Counted from the first letter of the stretch, positions 8,181 to 17,038 are shown. The stretch is DNA of 35,398 nucleotides from JBKEAD01 sp047973165 (GCA_047973165.1 JBKEBM010000019.1:1-35398); one strand, 5' to 3'. The notes: generated from the letters alone by a model not told the origin. A program made the numbers and translations.

Positions 8181-8666
8181 TAGTGGGATAATTTTTTAAT
8201 TTAAAGAGCGGTAAGGATTCAACTTCAGAGCGAATTTTTTTAACGAAAATGGTAAATTCCTCCGAACACATTGCTCTCCGACAAAGAAAGAAGAGAAAAA
8301 TCTGTATGGCAATGGATGCTTTGTCCGCCTTTCATGTTTTCTGATCCCCGTTTCTAACGAGGGTTTTGACAATGAAGAAATTGAAAATTTAACAAGCAGG
8401 TGATGTAAATGGGGTTTCCGGAGGTGTCCCATAGAATTACTTGAGAAATGCTGTACGTTTTTCGCTGGCTGAGAGGTGCTTCGGGATTGCTGACCAGACG
8501 AGTTCTCGCGCAGCATTAGCCATCCGATAATGAGACCTTCATCACTTTATACCAGGTGGGACTGCGTCAAAGTTTTTCTGTAAGAGTGTTTAGGACGATT
8601 GGGGGAAGCTTTGGCCGTTGTCTCTCTGACTTTTTCACCCTTTTTACATATTACCCTGGGTGATCA
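8181..8666. other. Gene-free stretch upstream of thiH
   Basis: 486 bases between the end of the glycosyltransferase gene and the thiH start, both on the minus strand. A 106-codon minus frame (8516-8196) has no motif and an unusual composition. A 28-codon frame starting MANAARELVWSAIPKHL looks protein-like but is too short to call. A short dyad ATTACCC/GGGTGAT lies at about 8650-8664, just past the glycosyltransferase stop, without a clear T-run. No TPP riboswitch core is recognisable. Confidence 0.5.
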
Positions 8667-9656
8667 TCAGGATTGGGGGGATGATTGTTTTATGAAGTCG
8701 GCGATTTTTGTGAGTTCGGTTTCGGTGGGGAGCGGAGCAGATTGGTGTAATTTTTCATCGGGCACATTTGCGAGTTCGGCGATTTGAAAAATTTGGCCGC
8801 TCTTCCAGACGAAGGCTTTTTTTTCCCAGGGGCCGACGCGGCGGGGATCGCTCCAGGAGTGGATGGCGAGGGTGTTTGGATTTACGGCGGCGGCAAGGTG
8901 GGCAGGGCCGCTGTCCACGCTGATGATGAATCGGGCGGCACGACACAGGTCCGGGAGTTCGGGAAGCGTGCTGCGGTTGATTAAATTATCCGGATCGTCT
9001 TGTGCAAAAATTTCTTCCGCGCTTCGTCCGATCAGAACGACACGCAGGGGGGCGAGTGCCTTTATTAAAAACTGAGTAGCTTCTTTGCTGAGAGATTTAT
9101 TTTTTCCGCGGGAGAGGGGATGGAGCAGGACAAAGGGCGGCTCCGGTTTGAAATGTGTGGGCAGGGTGCCTGCAGGCAGGTCGAAGTGGGGCGGGGAGGT
9201 GGTGTCGATCCCGGCAGCCTGGACGATACTGCGGTAGCGTTCGACACCGTGTAAGCTTGAATTTATGGCAACGCTTTCGTGATAAAATCGGCCTGCTCCT
9301 TCTCGGGCATCGTCGCCTCCGACGATACGGATGGATTTTGCGGCGCGGGCCATGAGGGCACTGCGCAGCAGCCCCTGGAGATCAAGTGTGAGGTCGGGAC
9401 GAAGGGTGCCCAGGCTTTTCAGCCAGGGAAAAAAGCGCAGGGAAGCGAGTGGTCCCTGGAAGCGAGTGCGGGGAAATTCGATAAGGCGGTCGATGTGCGG
9501 ATGCTTTTCCAGGAGCGGTCGCCAGCGTGTGTCAACGAGCCAGTCGAGTTGGGATTCCGGGTATTGTTTTTTGATCCAGGCAGCAGCGGGCAGTGCGTGA
9601 ATGATGTCGCCCAACGAGCCAGGCTTGATGATAAGAATGTGGAGTGGGTTTGCCAC
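8667..9656 (-). CDS. Glycosyltransferase family 9 (heptosyltransferase I-like)
   Basis: 329 residues, the usual size for GT9. It opens with ILIIKPGSLGDIIHALPAA, where Asp17 matches the catalytic base of the WaaC/RfaC type. DLQGLLRSALMARAAK is in the middle, and FIISVDSGPAHLAAAVN is the ADP-heptose-binding C-domain motif. It probably adds a sugar such as heptose to the lipopolysaccharide inner core at the cytoplasmic face; the exact donor is inferred only from the family. Last gene of the minus-strand run beginning at tmk, 14 bases after the phosphoesterase. Confidence 0.88.
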   Translation of the reverse strand: MANPLHILIIKPGSLGDIIHALPAAAWIKKQYPESQLDWLVDTRWRPLLEKHPHIDRLIEFPRTRFQGPLASLRFFPWLKSLGTLRPDLTLDLQGLLRSALMARAAKSIRIVGGDDAREGAGRFYHESVAINSSLHGVERYRSIVQAAGIDTTSPPHFDLPAGTLPTHFKPEPPFVLLHPLSRGKNKSLSKEATQFLIKALAPLRVVLIGRSAEEIFAQDDPDNLINRSTLPELPDLCRAARFIISVDSGPAHLAAAVNPNTLAIHSWSDPRRVGPWEKKAFVWKSGQIFQIAELANVPDEKLHQSAPLPTETELTKIADFIKQSSPQS

Positions 9657-9670
9657 GGTGCCGCCAGAAA

Positions 9671-10393
9671 TCAGCGACCACGAGCCAGACGCTCGGCCAG
9701 GCGATCGGGAAGACCAGCCTTGCGAATTGCCTCTTGGGCGCCGGGGATGTCGTAGTCAATGCGGCGGAGCGATATTTCGTTGGCGTCTGTGTCGTAAATG
9801 CAATAGGCGGCTTGCTCGTTGCCGTCGCGTGGCTGGCCGACGCTGCCGATATTGATGAGGTATTTTTTCCCGGGCTGGACAGCGAGGACGTCGATGGAGC
9901 TGGCCGTTACGTTGCCATCGCGTATGTAGGCACGCGGTGTGTGTGTGTGGCCGATGAAGCAAACACTGGTAAACTGGTAGCTGAAGCTGGAGGCAGCATC
10001 GAGTTGATTGAAGACATAGGCCCACTTGTGGGGGGTGTCCAGAGTGGCGTGAACGATTGTAAAATCGCGAACCTGTCTTTGGAGTCGCAGGGAGCGCAGC
10101 CAGTTTTTGTCTTCATCGTTGAGTTGCTGTCGGGAGTATTGGATGGCTTCTTCGGCGAGGGCATTGAAGCCACCGCGAATATTGCTGATGGAGGCTTGTT
10201 CGTCGTGATTTCCCTTCACGACGGGGCAGTCCATCGCACGCACGCGGTCGAGGCATTCCTTTGGATAGGCATTGTAACCGACGATGTCTCCGAGGCAGGC
10301 GTAATGAGTGCAGGATTGCTGCCCGGCGTCCTGGAGGACGGCTTCGAGTGCGTGAAGGTTGGAATGAATGTCTCCGAAAATGGCGAATCGCAT
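9671..10393 (-). CDS. Calcineurin-like metallophosphoesterase (YfcE/MJ0936 type)
   Basis: 240 residues. All five metal-binding blocks are present: GDIHSN 7-12, GDIVGY 35-40, GNHD 61-64, His115 in IVHATLD, and GHTHT 148-152. The late motif INIGSVGQPRDGN is typical of the small single-domain bacterial phosphodiesterases. The substrate cannot be inferred; related proteins act on phosphodiesters or phosphoproteins in vitro. Tightly spaced before the GT9 gene and 27 bases after the TPR-like gene. Confidence 0.9.
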   Translation of the reverse strand: MRFAIFGDIHSNLHALEAVLQDAGQQSCTHYACLGDIVGYNAYPKECLDRVRAMDCPVVKGNHDEQASISNIRGGFNALAEEAIQYSRQQLNDEDKNWLRSLRLQRQVRDFTIVHATLDTPHKWAYVFNQLDAASSFSYQFTSVCFIGHTHTPRAYIRDGNVTASSIDVLAVQPGKKYLINIGSVGQPRDGNEQAAYCIYDTDANEISLRRIDYDIPGAQEAIRKAGLPDRLAERLARGR

Positions 10394-10420
10394 GAGGGTT
10401 AAGTTTTTTTAAAAATTTAT

Positions 10421-11266
10421 TTAGTGAGAGTGGTCGTGACCTTCATGGGGGTCAGGCATTGAGGGCAGAGAAGGAGCGTCTGCCGGTGGGGCTGTGGGAT
10501 CGATTTTTTCTTTTGGCGGGTCCGGGATGTGCTGGTCCTCCGGGATATTCAGCGTTTTCTCCAGGTCCTGAATGGATTTGATCAGCGAGGGGAGATGCTG
10601 TTTTTCGCCTTTGTTGTAAAGCTTCATGAGCAGGTCGTAGGCTTCGCGTTCGCGTCCCTCGCACTTGGCCATTTCGTAGCCGGCGAAGCGGGCGATGTAG
10701 CCGGGAGCTTCCGGGAATTCCGCAGCTTTGGCGAAGGCATCGGCGGCACCACAGTGGTCTTCGTATTTGTCGCGGAGAAGGATGCCCAGGCGGTCGTAGA
10801 GTAAGTAGTTATCGGCATTATTCCGAATACCGGACTCCAGAAAGCTGCGTCCGAGGTCGAAATACTGGCGTTGATTCCGAATACGCAGAGCCTCACTGGG
10901 TTCCTTGGGATCGTCGAGAGCGGCGATGCTGGCATTCCATGCCATGTGCCAGGCGGCCATGTCCCAGTAAAGCAGGGATCGTGGCTGCAGGGCGGTGACG
11001 GTTTTAAAGAGTCCGGCCATGCGCCCCCATTCGGTACCTTCCCAGGCTGTGTGGGCCTGAATCCACAGGATGGCGGCTATGAGTGAGCGGAAACCGCTGA
11101 GGGCTGCCAGGAAGCCCATCTGACCGACCTGTTCGCGCAGTGAGAGGTCAAATTTTGTTCCGCGAAAGAAAGCTTCGCGTTGCTCGTTTTCGAGCCGAAG
11201 TTCGAAAGGAAACTTCAGTGCTCCGAAAATGAGAAGAGCAATGAGAACAATGATTTTACGCCTCAT
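10421..11266 (-). CDS. Membrane-anchored TPR-like protein with His-rich tail
   Basis: 281 residues. One N-terminal hydrophobic segment (KIIVLIALLIFGALKF) is probably an anchor or uncleaved signal. The middle is helical and resembles tetratricopeptide repeats (LLYWDMAAWHMAWNASIAAL; YFDLGRSFLESGIRN; GAADAFAKAAEFPEAPGYIARF). The end is Pro/Asp-rich and closes with DPHEGHDHSH, a possible metal-binding tail. Its start overlaps the ABC-2 permease stop by four bases (ATGA), so the two are likely made together and may interact. I do not recognise a named family. Confidence 0.78.
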   Translation of the reverse strand: MRRKIIVLIALLIFGALKFPFELRLENEQREAFFRGTKFDLSLREQVGQMGFLAALSGFRSLIAAILWIQAHTAWEGTEWGRMAGLFKTVTALQPRSLLYWDMAAWHMAWNASIAALDDPKEPSEALRIRNQRQYFDLGRSFLESGIRNNADNYLLYDRLGILLRDKYEDHCGAADAFAKAAEFPEAPGYIARFAGYEMAKCEGREREAYDLLMKLYNKGEKQHLPSLIKSIQDLEKTLNIPEDQHIPDPPKEKIDPTAPPADAPSLPSMPDPHEGHDHSH

Positions 11267-12150
11267 AGTTCACGCCCCGAAAAAATATAGGATGCCAGAG
11301 AATAATAGACGGCGATATAAATCCAGCCGAGGACAAAAGTCTGCCAGAAAACGGCTGCCGGAATTGCGGTGCCGGCCACAACATCATCGGCCAGCGAGAA
11401 GGCTTGTAAGTCAGGGAAGAGCAGGGCGAGGAGAGCTGTCAGTGCACGTGTCCACCATTGGGTATCAACTCCGGCGAGCCAGAAGTCGCGTGCGGTTGCC
11501 TGCAGGTGGCCGATAAAATAAATGGCCGTTGCGGTAATGATGCCGAAAATACTGGAGGTCGCAAAACTGGAAATCAGCAGGGTCATCGCGGCGAGAAGGG
11601 CTGCTTTCATAAAAATGATGATGATGCCCGGCAGGAGGTTTATATTAAAAGTTGCGCTGCGAATCCCCTCCAGGGCGTGCTTTAACTCTTCGGGCGGGGC
11701 ACCGGCTAACTGTGCCTGAGTTTCAGCGATGACGGATTGTTCACGAAACCACAGGACGGTCAGAAACATGATGCTCATCAGAATCGTCGAGAGCAGCAGC
11801 AGGGTAAAAATTCCCGTGAGTTTTCCCAGCAGGTATTCGTAACGGGGAATGGGTTTTGCGAGAATGGTGTAAATCGTCCGTTCCTCGATGTCTTTAGGGA
11901 TCAGCATGGCGGTTCCCAGGATCGCGAGCAGGGAGGTGAAAATGGCCATGGCGCCGAGTGAGACGTCTTTGAGCATCTGAAATTCTTCCAGGAAGGAAAA
12001 CTTCACCATGAAGGCGGAGTTACCGATAATCAACAGTGCAAAAATGAGAAGAAAGTAAAAAACTTTTTGCCGAACGAGCTCGACAAAGGTCGTACCGGCA
12101 ATAGCGGATATTCTGGAAAAAAAGGATCCTCGGATTTTCGTGGGACTCAT
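11263..12150 (-). CDS. ABC-2 type transporter permease
   Basis: 295 residues with about six membrane helices: VFYFLLIFALLIIGNSAF, LGAMAIFTSLLAILGTAML, GIFTLLLLSTILMSIMFLTV, LLPGIIIIFMKAALLAAMTLL, SIFGIITATAIYFIG and TFVLGWIYIAVYYSLASYIF. The sequence IPKDIEERTIYTILAKPIPRYEYLLGK after helix 2 is the hallmark of ABC-2 permeases of the NosY/GldF-like kind. No ATPase is encoded next to it; the nearest (2481) is 9 kb away and on the other strand. Overlaps the downstream TPR-like gene by ATGA and follows proB by 50 bases. Confidence 0.88.
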   Translation of the reverse strand: MSPTKIRGSFFSRISAIAGTTFVELVRQKVFYFLLIFALLIIGNSAFMVKFSFLEEFQMLKDVSLGAMAIFTSLLAILGTAMLIPKDIEERTIYTILAKPIPRYEYLLGKLTGIFTLLLLSTILMSIMFLTVLWFREQSVIAETQAQLAGAPPEELKHALEGIRSATFNINLLPGIIIIFMKAALLAAMTLLISSFATSSIFGIITATAIYFIGHLQATARDFWLAGVDTQWWTRALTALLALLFPDLQAFSLADDVVAGTAIPAAVFWQTFVLGWIYIAVYYSLASYIFSGREL

Positions 12151-12200
12151 AAGCCTCTCCTATAAATTTTTTTATGCAGTCTGTGAATACAGAAAATTTT

Positions 12201-12974
12201 TTAATCAGCTTTTGTGTTGGGCAAAGGGAAACAGGTTCCGACAGGGCGGTCATTATTTTCTTCGACAAGATCGGCCAGCACGCCGGGGGTGCGCCCGTTG
12301 GCAAGTGCTACAGGAATACCGGCATCCCAGGCGATGCGGACCGCTTCGAGCTTGGTCTTCATACCGCCGACGGAAAACTTTCCGGTGTCTCCGGTGACGT
12401 GGGGGCCTGCGAGTTCGAGATTACGAATTTCCGTGGCGAGTTTGCCTTCCATGAAAAAACCGTCCACGCTTGTCAGGATGATGAGCAGGTCTGCTGAGGC
12501 CATCGCAGCAACTTCCGCCGAGAGTCGGTCGTTGTCACCAAAGCGCAGCTCTTCGACAGCTACGGAGTCATTTTCATTTATAATGGGAATAATGTTTCCG
12601 GCACTGAGAAGACGCTCCAAGGTGTTTTGTGCATTTTTGCGTCGCATCGTGCTGTCGATGTCTCCGTGGGATAAAAGCAACTGGGCGACATGCAGGTTCT
12701 GCTGGTGGAGGCTTTTCTCAAAAAACTGCATCAGCACAGGCTGACCCGCTGCAGCGCTGGCCTGCTTGCTTGCGGTATCTGTCGGGCGTGTTTTGAGACC
12801 GAGGAGTCCGGCACCGGCGGCGATGGCACCGCTGGAAACGACAATGCACTCGATGCCATTTTTTCGGAGTTTGGCAAGGTCACGGGCCAGGTGATCGAAT
12901 GGCTCAGCATCCAGTGCAAGCCCATCGTTTTTGGAGAGAACTCCGCTTCCTAATTTTACAACGACACGTTTCAT
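12201..12974 (-). CDS. proB: Glutamate 5-kinase, short form without PUA domain
   Basis: Phosphorylates glutamate in the first step of proline synthesis. 257 residues of the amino-acid-kinase fold. KLGSG at 7-11, VSSGAIAAG at 46-54, IINENDSVAVEE and FGDNDRLSA bind ATP and glutamate, and GGMKTKLEA is near the end. The E. coli enzyme (367 residues) has an extra C-terminal PUA domain that is absent here; the gene ends cleanly at a stop, so this is a natural short type. proA is not in the window. The start overlaps the holB stop by four bases (ATGA). Confidence 0.95.
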   Translation of the reverse strand: MKRVVVKLGSGVLSKNDGLALDAEPFDHLARDLAKLRKNGIECIVVSSGAIAAGAGLLGLKTRPTDTASKQASAAAGQPVLMQFFEKSLHQQNLHVAQLLLSHGDIDSTMRRKNAQNTLERLLSAGNIIPIINENDSVAVEELRFGDNDRLSAEVAAMASADLLIILTSVDGFFMEGKLATEIRNLELAGPHVTGDTGKFSVGGMKTKLEAVRIAWDAGIPVALANGRTPGVLADLVEENNDRPVGTCFPLPNTKAD

Positions 12975-13900
12975 GAGAGAGGTCGAAAAGCTTCCAGAAA
13001 TCCGGTCTCCAGGGCAAGTGCTTCCTGCACGTTTCGATTTAAATCGGCTCGCAGAATATCCAGCCGTTCGATGGCTGCAATCCCGGCCAGGGTTGCTCCG
13101 GGATTGGTTTCATTTAAAAAATCCATGTGTTCTGCACAGGTGTTGGCGATTGTTGTGAGGAGGCGTTCGCGCTCGAGCAGGGTGGCACCGGCGGAGGCTG
13201 CCTCCAGTTGGGCCTCGCGTTCTTCGAGCCAGGCACTATCCGCTGAGTCTTTGAATTGTTTTTTATCCAAAGTCAGTTCGGCTTTTGCGCTTTTGAGGAT
13301 TTCTGCCTTAGCCTCTGTGAGTAGTGCCTGAAAGCGACGGGTGAAAACAAAAATATCTCCCACCGAGCGAGGTTGTTTTTTATTTAAAAGTTGCAGGGTG
13401 AGCTCCTGCACTTCTTCCTCCCGCGAGTTTAGCTCGGGAGCACTTTCGGAGCGAAGTTCGATACGCACGCAACGCGAAAGAATCGTTTCCAAAATAAGCT
13501 CGGGAGCTGATGAAATCAGAAAAATATGCACGCCGGGCGGAGGCTCCTCCAGGGTTTTGAGAAAAGCGTTTGCTGCTTCGGGCTGCAGGCGGTCTGCCTG
13601 GTGGATGACGGCAACTTTTCGCCCTCCGGCCATCGATTTTCGCTGAAGGGGATGCTCCAGGTCGCGGATTTGTTTTACGACGATTCTGCGTGATTTGGAC
13701 TCGGGTTTTATTTCGTGAAAGTCCGGGTGTTTTTTTGTGGAGGAGTCGTTGCCTGCAGAGAGGATTTTTTTGGATACGGTTTCGACGAGGCGTAATTTGC
13801 CGCTGCCCGCCGGACCGGATACGAGCCAGGCGTGAGCGAGACGCTCTGCCTCATCAGCCGCCAGGAGGCGTTTTTTTGCCTGTTCAATTAAAAAGGCCAT
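12971..13900 (-). CDS. holB: DNA polymerase III delta' subunit-like clamp-loader protein
   Basis: 309 residues. AAA+ clamp-loader N-domain: AHAWLVSGPAGSGK (29-35 P-loop), KVAVIHQADRL, the delta'/gamma signature ANAFLKTLEEPP (110-121), and SRC at 142-144. The P-loop Lys is followed by Leu instead of Thr/Ser, and the zinc-binding cysteines of gamma/tau are missing. Both fit a delta' subunit that does not hydrolyse ATP. The C-terminal part is divergent helical sequence. Its start lies 17 bases inside the end of tmk; tmk-holB is a conserved pair in many bacteria, which supports the call. Confidence 0.88.
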   Translation of the reverse strand: MAFLIEQAKKRLLAADEAERLAHAWLVSGPAGSGKLRLVETVSKKILSAGNDSSTKKHPDFHEIKPESKSRRIVVKQIRDLEHPLQRKSMAGGRKVAVIHQADRLQPEAANAFLKTLEEPPPGVHIFLISSAPELILETILSRCVRIELRSESAPELNSREEEVQELTLQLLNKKQPRSVGDIFVFTRRFQALLTEAKAEILKSAKAELTLDKKQFKDSADSAWLEEREAQLEAASAGATLLERERLLTTIANTCAEHMDFLNETNPGATLAGIAAIERLDILRADLNRNVQEALALETGFLEAFRPLS

Positions 13901-14537
13901 CGTGACGTTTGTTTAGTGCTTTGAGGATGTGGGTAAAAATTTGATCTTCGCCCTGGCTCGCATCGATCACAACAAAGCGTGCAGATTCTTTTTCGGCGAG
14001 CTTTAAATATCCCTGTCGTACGGCCTGGTGAAAATTCTCGGGCTGTGCTTCCATTCGATCATAAGGCCGCTCTCCGGCCATTCGCTTTTGTGAAATTTTC
14101 AGTTCCAGGTCGAGGAGGAATGTCGTATCCGGCAGGCAGTCGCCGGTTGCAAATTTGTTGATGTCGGCGACAGCTTCGCTTCGGATTTTCCGCGCAATTC
14201 CCTGGTAAACTGTTGTGGAGTCCAGAAAACGATCTGAAATGACGACCTTACCTGCCTCCAGGGCAGGGGAAATGACTTCGCGCACGAGCTGTGCCCGGCT
14301 TGCTGCGAAGAGAAGAAGCTCGGTTTCCGGAACCATTGCCTCCGATTCGCGGGAGTGCTGCAGGACATGGCGGAGTTGTTCGCCCACGGCGGTTCCGCCT
14401 GGCTCCCGGGTCAGCAGAACCTCTCGACCGAGAGTTTTAAGATGATTTATCAGTCGTTGAATTTGTGTGCTCTTTCCACAACCTTCACCCCCTTCAAAAC
14501 TAATAAAAACTCCTTGCTGACGCATCCGCAGATTCAT
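13884..14537 (-). CDS. tmk: Thymidylate kinase
   Basis: Phosphorylates dTMP to dTDP. 217 residues from ATG 14537; ATG 14525 (MRQQGVFISFEG) is an equally possible start. The open frame reaches 14624 but would run over the divergent SGNH gene. Walker A GGEGCGKST at 16-24, REPGGT at 44-49, the DR motif plus DSTTVYQG at 102-113, and lid KRMAGERPYDR at 151-161. The basic lid residues and the Gly instead of Arg in the P-loop match the E. coli-type (type II) enzyme. First gene of the packed minus-strand run. Confidence 0.95.
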   Translation of the reverse strand: MNLRMRQQGVFISFEGGEGCGKSTQIQRLINHLKTLGREVLLTREPGGTAVGEQLRHVLQHSRESEAMVPETELLLFAASRAQLVREVISPALEAGKVVISDRFLDSTTVYQGIARKIRSEAVADINKFATGDCLPDTTFLLDLELKISQKRMAGERPYDRMEAQPENFHQAVRQGYLKLAEKESARFVVIDASQGEDQIFTHILKALNKRHDGLFN

Positions 14538-14622
14538 AGCACAGCTTTTTAAGAGAGAACAACGATATTCAAAACCTGCTTTCAACTTGCATAGGAAAAA
14601 TAACTTTTCGATATTCCCGGCC

Positions 14623-15246
14623 ATGAGTGTTCATCGAATTGTTTGTTTTGGAGATTCCATCACCCTCGGGAAAGCTCAGCCGGAGGGGAGCAGGTGGACG
14701 TCTCTTTTGGGAACGGATTTGGAGTGCGATTTCCCGGGACGTTTTGAAATTTTTAATTGCGGCATTGGCGGAAATACCACGGCGCAGGGGCTCGAACGCT
14801 TTGTTGCCGATGTAAGCCCTTTACTGCCGGCACTCGTCCTGATTGAGTTTGGGTTTAATGATGCCCATGTTCCGGCGGGACTCCGGATCAGCAGGGTGAG
14901 TCTCGCGGAATTTCAGCGGAACCTGCTTGAGATTATGCGTCTGGTGCGGGTCGGAAGGGGGCATCCTGTTTTGCTCGTCAACCATCCGATTCCCGCTGTT
15001 CGCAGCGGGGCAGAGCAGGGAAACGGAAAAAATTATTCAGCGAATTTTCGTCCCTACCAGCCGGCGATTCGTTTGGTTGCCAGGGAAGCAAAAGTCCCGC
15101 TGATTGATCTGGAGCGTTCCATGCGGCGGGCGCGGGTTGCTTTTAAGGACCTTCTGAGTGAGGACGATCTGCATCTTTCCCGAAGCGGGAATTCGATCTA
15201 TGCAAAGCATGTGCGCAGTGGCCTTGAAAAGGCGGGCTTCTGCTGA
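14623..15246 (+). CDS. SGNH/GDSL-type hydrolase
   Basis: 207 residues from ATG 14623; a TTG 36 bases upstream is in frame but the extension is not family-like. The four SGNH blocks are visible: GDSITLG with nucleophile Ser12, CGIGGNTT (Gly50/Asn51), GFNDAH (Asn79), and the DDLH box near the C-terminus with Asp181 and His184. The second half of the block order fits esterases and lipases of the isoamyl acetate-hydrolase/TAP type. No signal peptide, so probably cytoplasmic. The true ester substrate is unknown. Divergent from tmk with 85 bases between starts. Confidence 0.88.
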   Translation: MSVHRIVCFGDSITLGKAQPEGSRWTSLLGTDLECDFPGRFEIFNCGIGGNTTAQGLERFVADVSPLLPALVLIEFGFNDAHVPAGLRISRVSLAEFQRNLLEIMRLVRVGRGHPVLLVNHPIPAVRSGAEQGNGKNYSANFRPYQPAIRLVAREAKVPLIDLERSMRRARVAFKDLLSEDDLHLSRSGNSIYAKHVRSGLEKAGFC

Positions 15247-15260
15247 TCAGGAGGTGCCCT

Positions 15261-16460
15261 TTATTCCCTGCTTTCGCTGAGGCGTTTTTTTTGGGCCTCA
15301 AAGAGAAGATTGTGGGCCTCGCGGAGCAGGCCGGGGATACGTTCTTTGAAGGGGCTGTTTTTGAGTGCCTTTAGGAGGGCGGGTTCGTCAAAGTTAGCAG
15401 CGTTTTTTCCTGGAAACCAATGGCCGCCGTTGCCGAGAAGGTTGTAGCGCATCTTGCCGAATTCGAGCATATCAAGACCTTTAGCAAAATTCAGGAGGCG
15501 AAGGATTTCCCAAACGTTGATTTCACCGGGGAGTTGTGCTGCATCGGGGATTTCGTCCTGCCAGTGTTCATACCATTCGTTTCCGAGTCTTTCTCTCAGA
15601 GCGTTTTCGAGGCGTAAAATGATTTTCTCAACAGTTTGCCGGGCAGTTTTTTGATCGGTGAGAAGCTCAGCGGCTTGGAGGTGTTCGTCAAAATCTTCGG
15701 GGCGTGCTGCTCCAATGCTGAGCGTGTGGATTTCGGGGTGCAGCAGGCAAAACAGATCGTTGAAAATAATGGGCGAGAGCGGAGAGCAGAGACTTTTTAA
15801 TTTTTCGGGAGGGGCGTAGAGTTTGCCACCCTTGTCGCTGGGGCTGATGATGAAGATGCCCATGTCCTGAGCGACAGCGTCGTCGATGGCGGGCCGGTTG
15901 CTTTGGTTGATCCAATACCAGTGCAGGTTGACGTAGTCGAATTCTCCGGTCCGAATGGCCTGTTGAATAACGGCGAGAGGAGCGTGGGTTGAGAATCCGA
16001 TGTGGCGAATACGGCCTTCGCGCCGGAGTTGTTGTGCAATTTCCATACAGCCACCCGGGCGAATCACGAGGTCCAGGAGTTCCGGGGTGTTGATGCCGTG
16101 CAGGGCGAGGAGATCGACGTAATCGAGCTGTAGTTTCGCCAGCGAGTCTTCGAAGTTTTTTAAAAAATCTGCCGGATTTTCTTCGGGGGCGATTTTGGTT
16201 TGAATAATTAATTTTTCGCGAGGGAGTTTGGGAAGGATTTTGCCGAGCTGAAGTTCGGACGTGCCGTAGCCGCGTGCGGTTTCGATGTGGTTGATGCCGT
16301 TTTCGAAAGCGTGGTGGATGATTTTTTCGAGATTGTGCTGATTTTCTTTCGGGATATTTTTGAAATTATCCTCACGCTTCCAGGTGTGCTGGTAGCGCAT
16401 GCCTCCGCAGGAAAAGACGGGGATTTGGATTTCGCTGCGTCCGAAGCGTCGGTAAATCAT
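15261..16460 (-). CDS. Aldo/keto reductase with long C-terminal extension
   Basis: 399 residues; the (beta/alpha)8 aldo/keto reductase core fills the first 280. Three catalytic residues are seen: Tyr65 (GYGTSE), Lys89 (IIQTKIAP) and His121 (LLALHG). The usual Asp of the tetrad is Glu60 (HIETARGYG). The C-terminal 120 residues (INVWEILRLLNFAKGLDM, WFPGKNA) correspond to the extension that carries a 4Fe-4S cluster in a sister group, but no CxxCxxC cluster is present here. Substrate unknown. Start overlaps the folE stop by four bases (ATGA). Confidence 0.85.
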   Translation of the reverse strand: MIYRRFGRSEIQIPVFSCGGMRYQHTWKREDNFKNIPKENQHNLEKIIHHAFENGINHIETARGYGTSELQLGKILPKLPREKLIIQTKIAPEENPADFLKNFEDSLAKLQLDYVDLLALHGINTPELLDLVIRPGGCMEIAQQLRREGRIRHIGFSTHAPLAVIQQAIRTGEFDYVNLHWYWINQSNRPAIDDAVAQDMGIFIISPSDKGGKLYAPPEKLKSLCSPLSPIIFNDLFCLLHPEIHTLSIGAARPEDFDEHLQAAELLTDQKTARQTVEKIILRLENALRERLGNEWYEHWQDEIPDAAQLPGEINVWEILRLLNFAKGLDMLEFGKMRYNLLGNGGHWFPGKNAANFDEPALLKALKNSPFKERIPGLLREAHNLLFEAQKKRLSESRE

Positions 16461-17038
16461 GTCTGGTGCAGTATCAGGCGCAGGACTTCTTCGCGGGAAG
16501 CGGCGTTTTTGCGAAAAATTCCTCGCATGGAGGAAGTGATTGTTCGTGCGCCGGGTTTTTTGATGCCGCGCATGGACATGCAGAGGTGCTCGGCTTCGAG
16601 CACGACGACAGCTCCGCGAGGAGTGAGTTTTTCGCTGATGGCATCGGCTATTTGGGCGGTGAGGCGCTCCTGCACCTGGAGGCGACGGGCGAAGCCATCG
16701 ACGACGCGGGCGAGCTTGGAGAGGCCAGCGATTTTTCCTTTTTTAGCAGGGAGATAGCCGACGTGTGCTTTTCCGAAAAAAGGAACGAGGTGGTGCTCGC
16801 AGAGAGAATAAAAAGGGATGTCGCGGACGATGATGATTTCGTCGTGATCCACATCGAAGGTTTTTGCAAGATGGTCAGACGGGATTTCCTGCCTGCCCTT
16901 GCAGACCTCAGCGTAGAAGCGTGCGACGCGCTGCGGGGTTTCTTTCAAACCATCGGAGTCAGGATTTTCGCCAAGGGCGCATAGAATTTCCCGGACGGCT
17001 TTTTGAATGCGTTTTTGATCGATAGGATTTGAACTCAT
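16457..17038 (-). CDS. folE: GTP cyclohydrolase I
   Basis: First step of folate/pterin synthesis (GTP to dihydroneopterin triphosphate). 193 residues, type IA. Zinc ligands C80 and H83 in SLCEHHLVPFFG and C153 in AEHLCMSMRG; the active-site stretch GKAHVGYLP and the end of the core TSSMRGIF are intact. Together with pabB it is one of two folate genes in the window, but they are not linked. A possible TATAAA -10 lies just upstream on the minus strand without a clear -35. Confidence 0.95.
   Translation of the reverse strand: MSSNPIDQKRIQKAVREILCALGENPDSDGLKETPQRVARFYAEVCKGRQEIPSDHLAKTFDVDHDEIIIVRDIPFYSLCEHHLVPFFGKAHVGYLPAKKGKIAGLSKLARVVDGFARRLQVQERLTAQIADAISEKLTPRGAVVVLEAEHLCMSMRGIKKPGARTITSSMRGIFRKNAASREEVLRLILHQT

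Noticed and set aside
8460..8500. GGCTGAGAGGTGC on the plus strand, similar to the CTGAGA part of a TPP riboswitch
   Set aside because: The partner core (ACCTGAT...GATAATGCCAGCG) is missing, and it is on the strand opposite to thiH.
8196..8516. 106-codon minus-strand frame upstream of thiH
   Set aside because: No motifs, odd composition and no start signal; treated as intergenic.
9644..10402. 252-codon plus-strand frame
   Set aside because: Antisense shadow of the metallophosphoesterase, which has all metal motifs.
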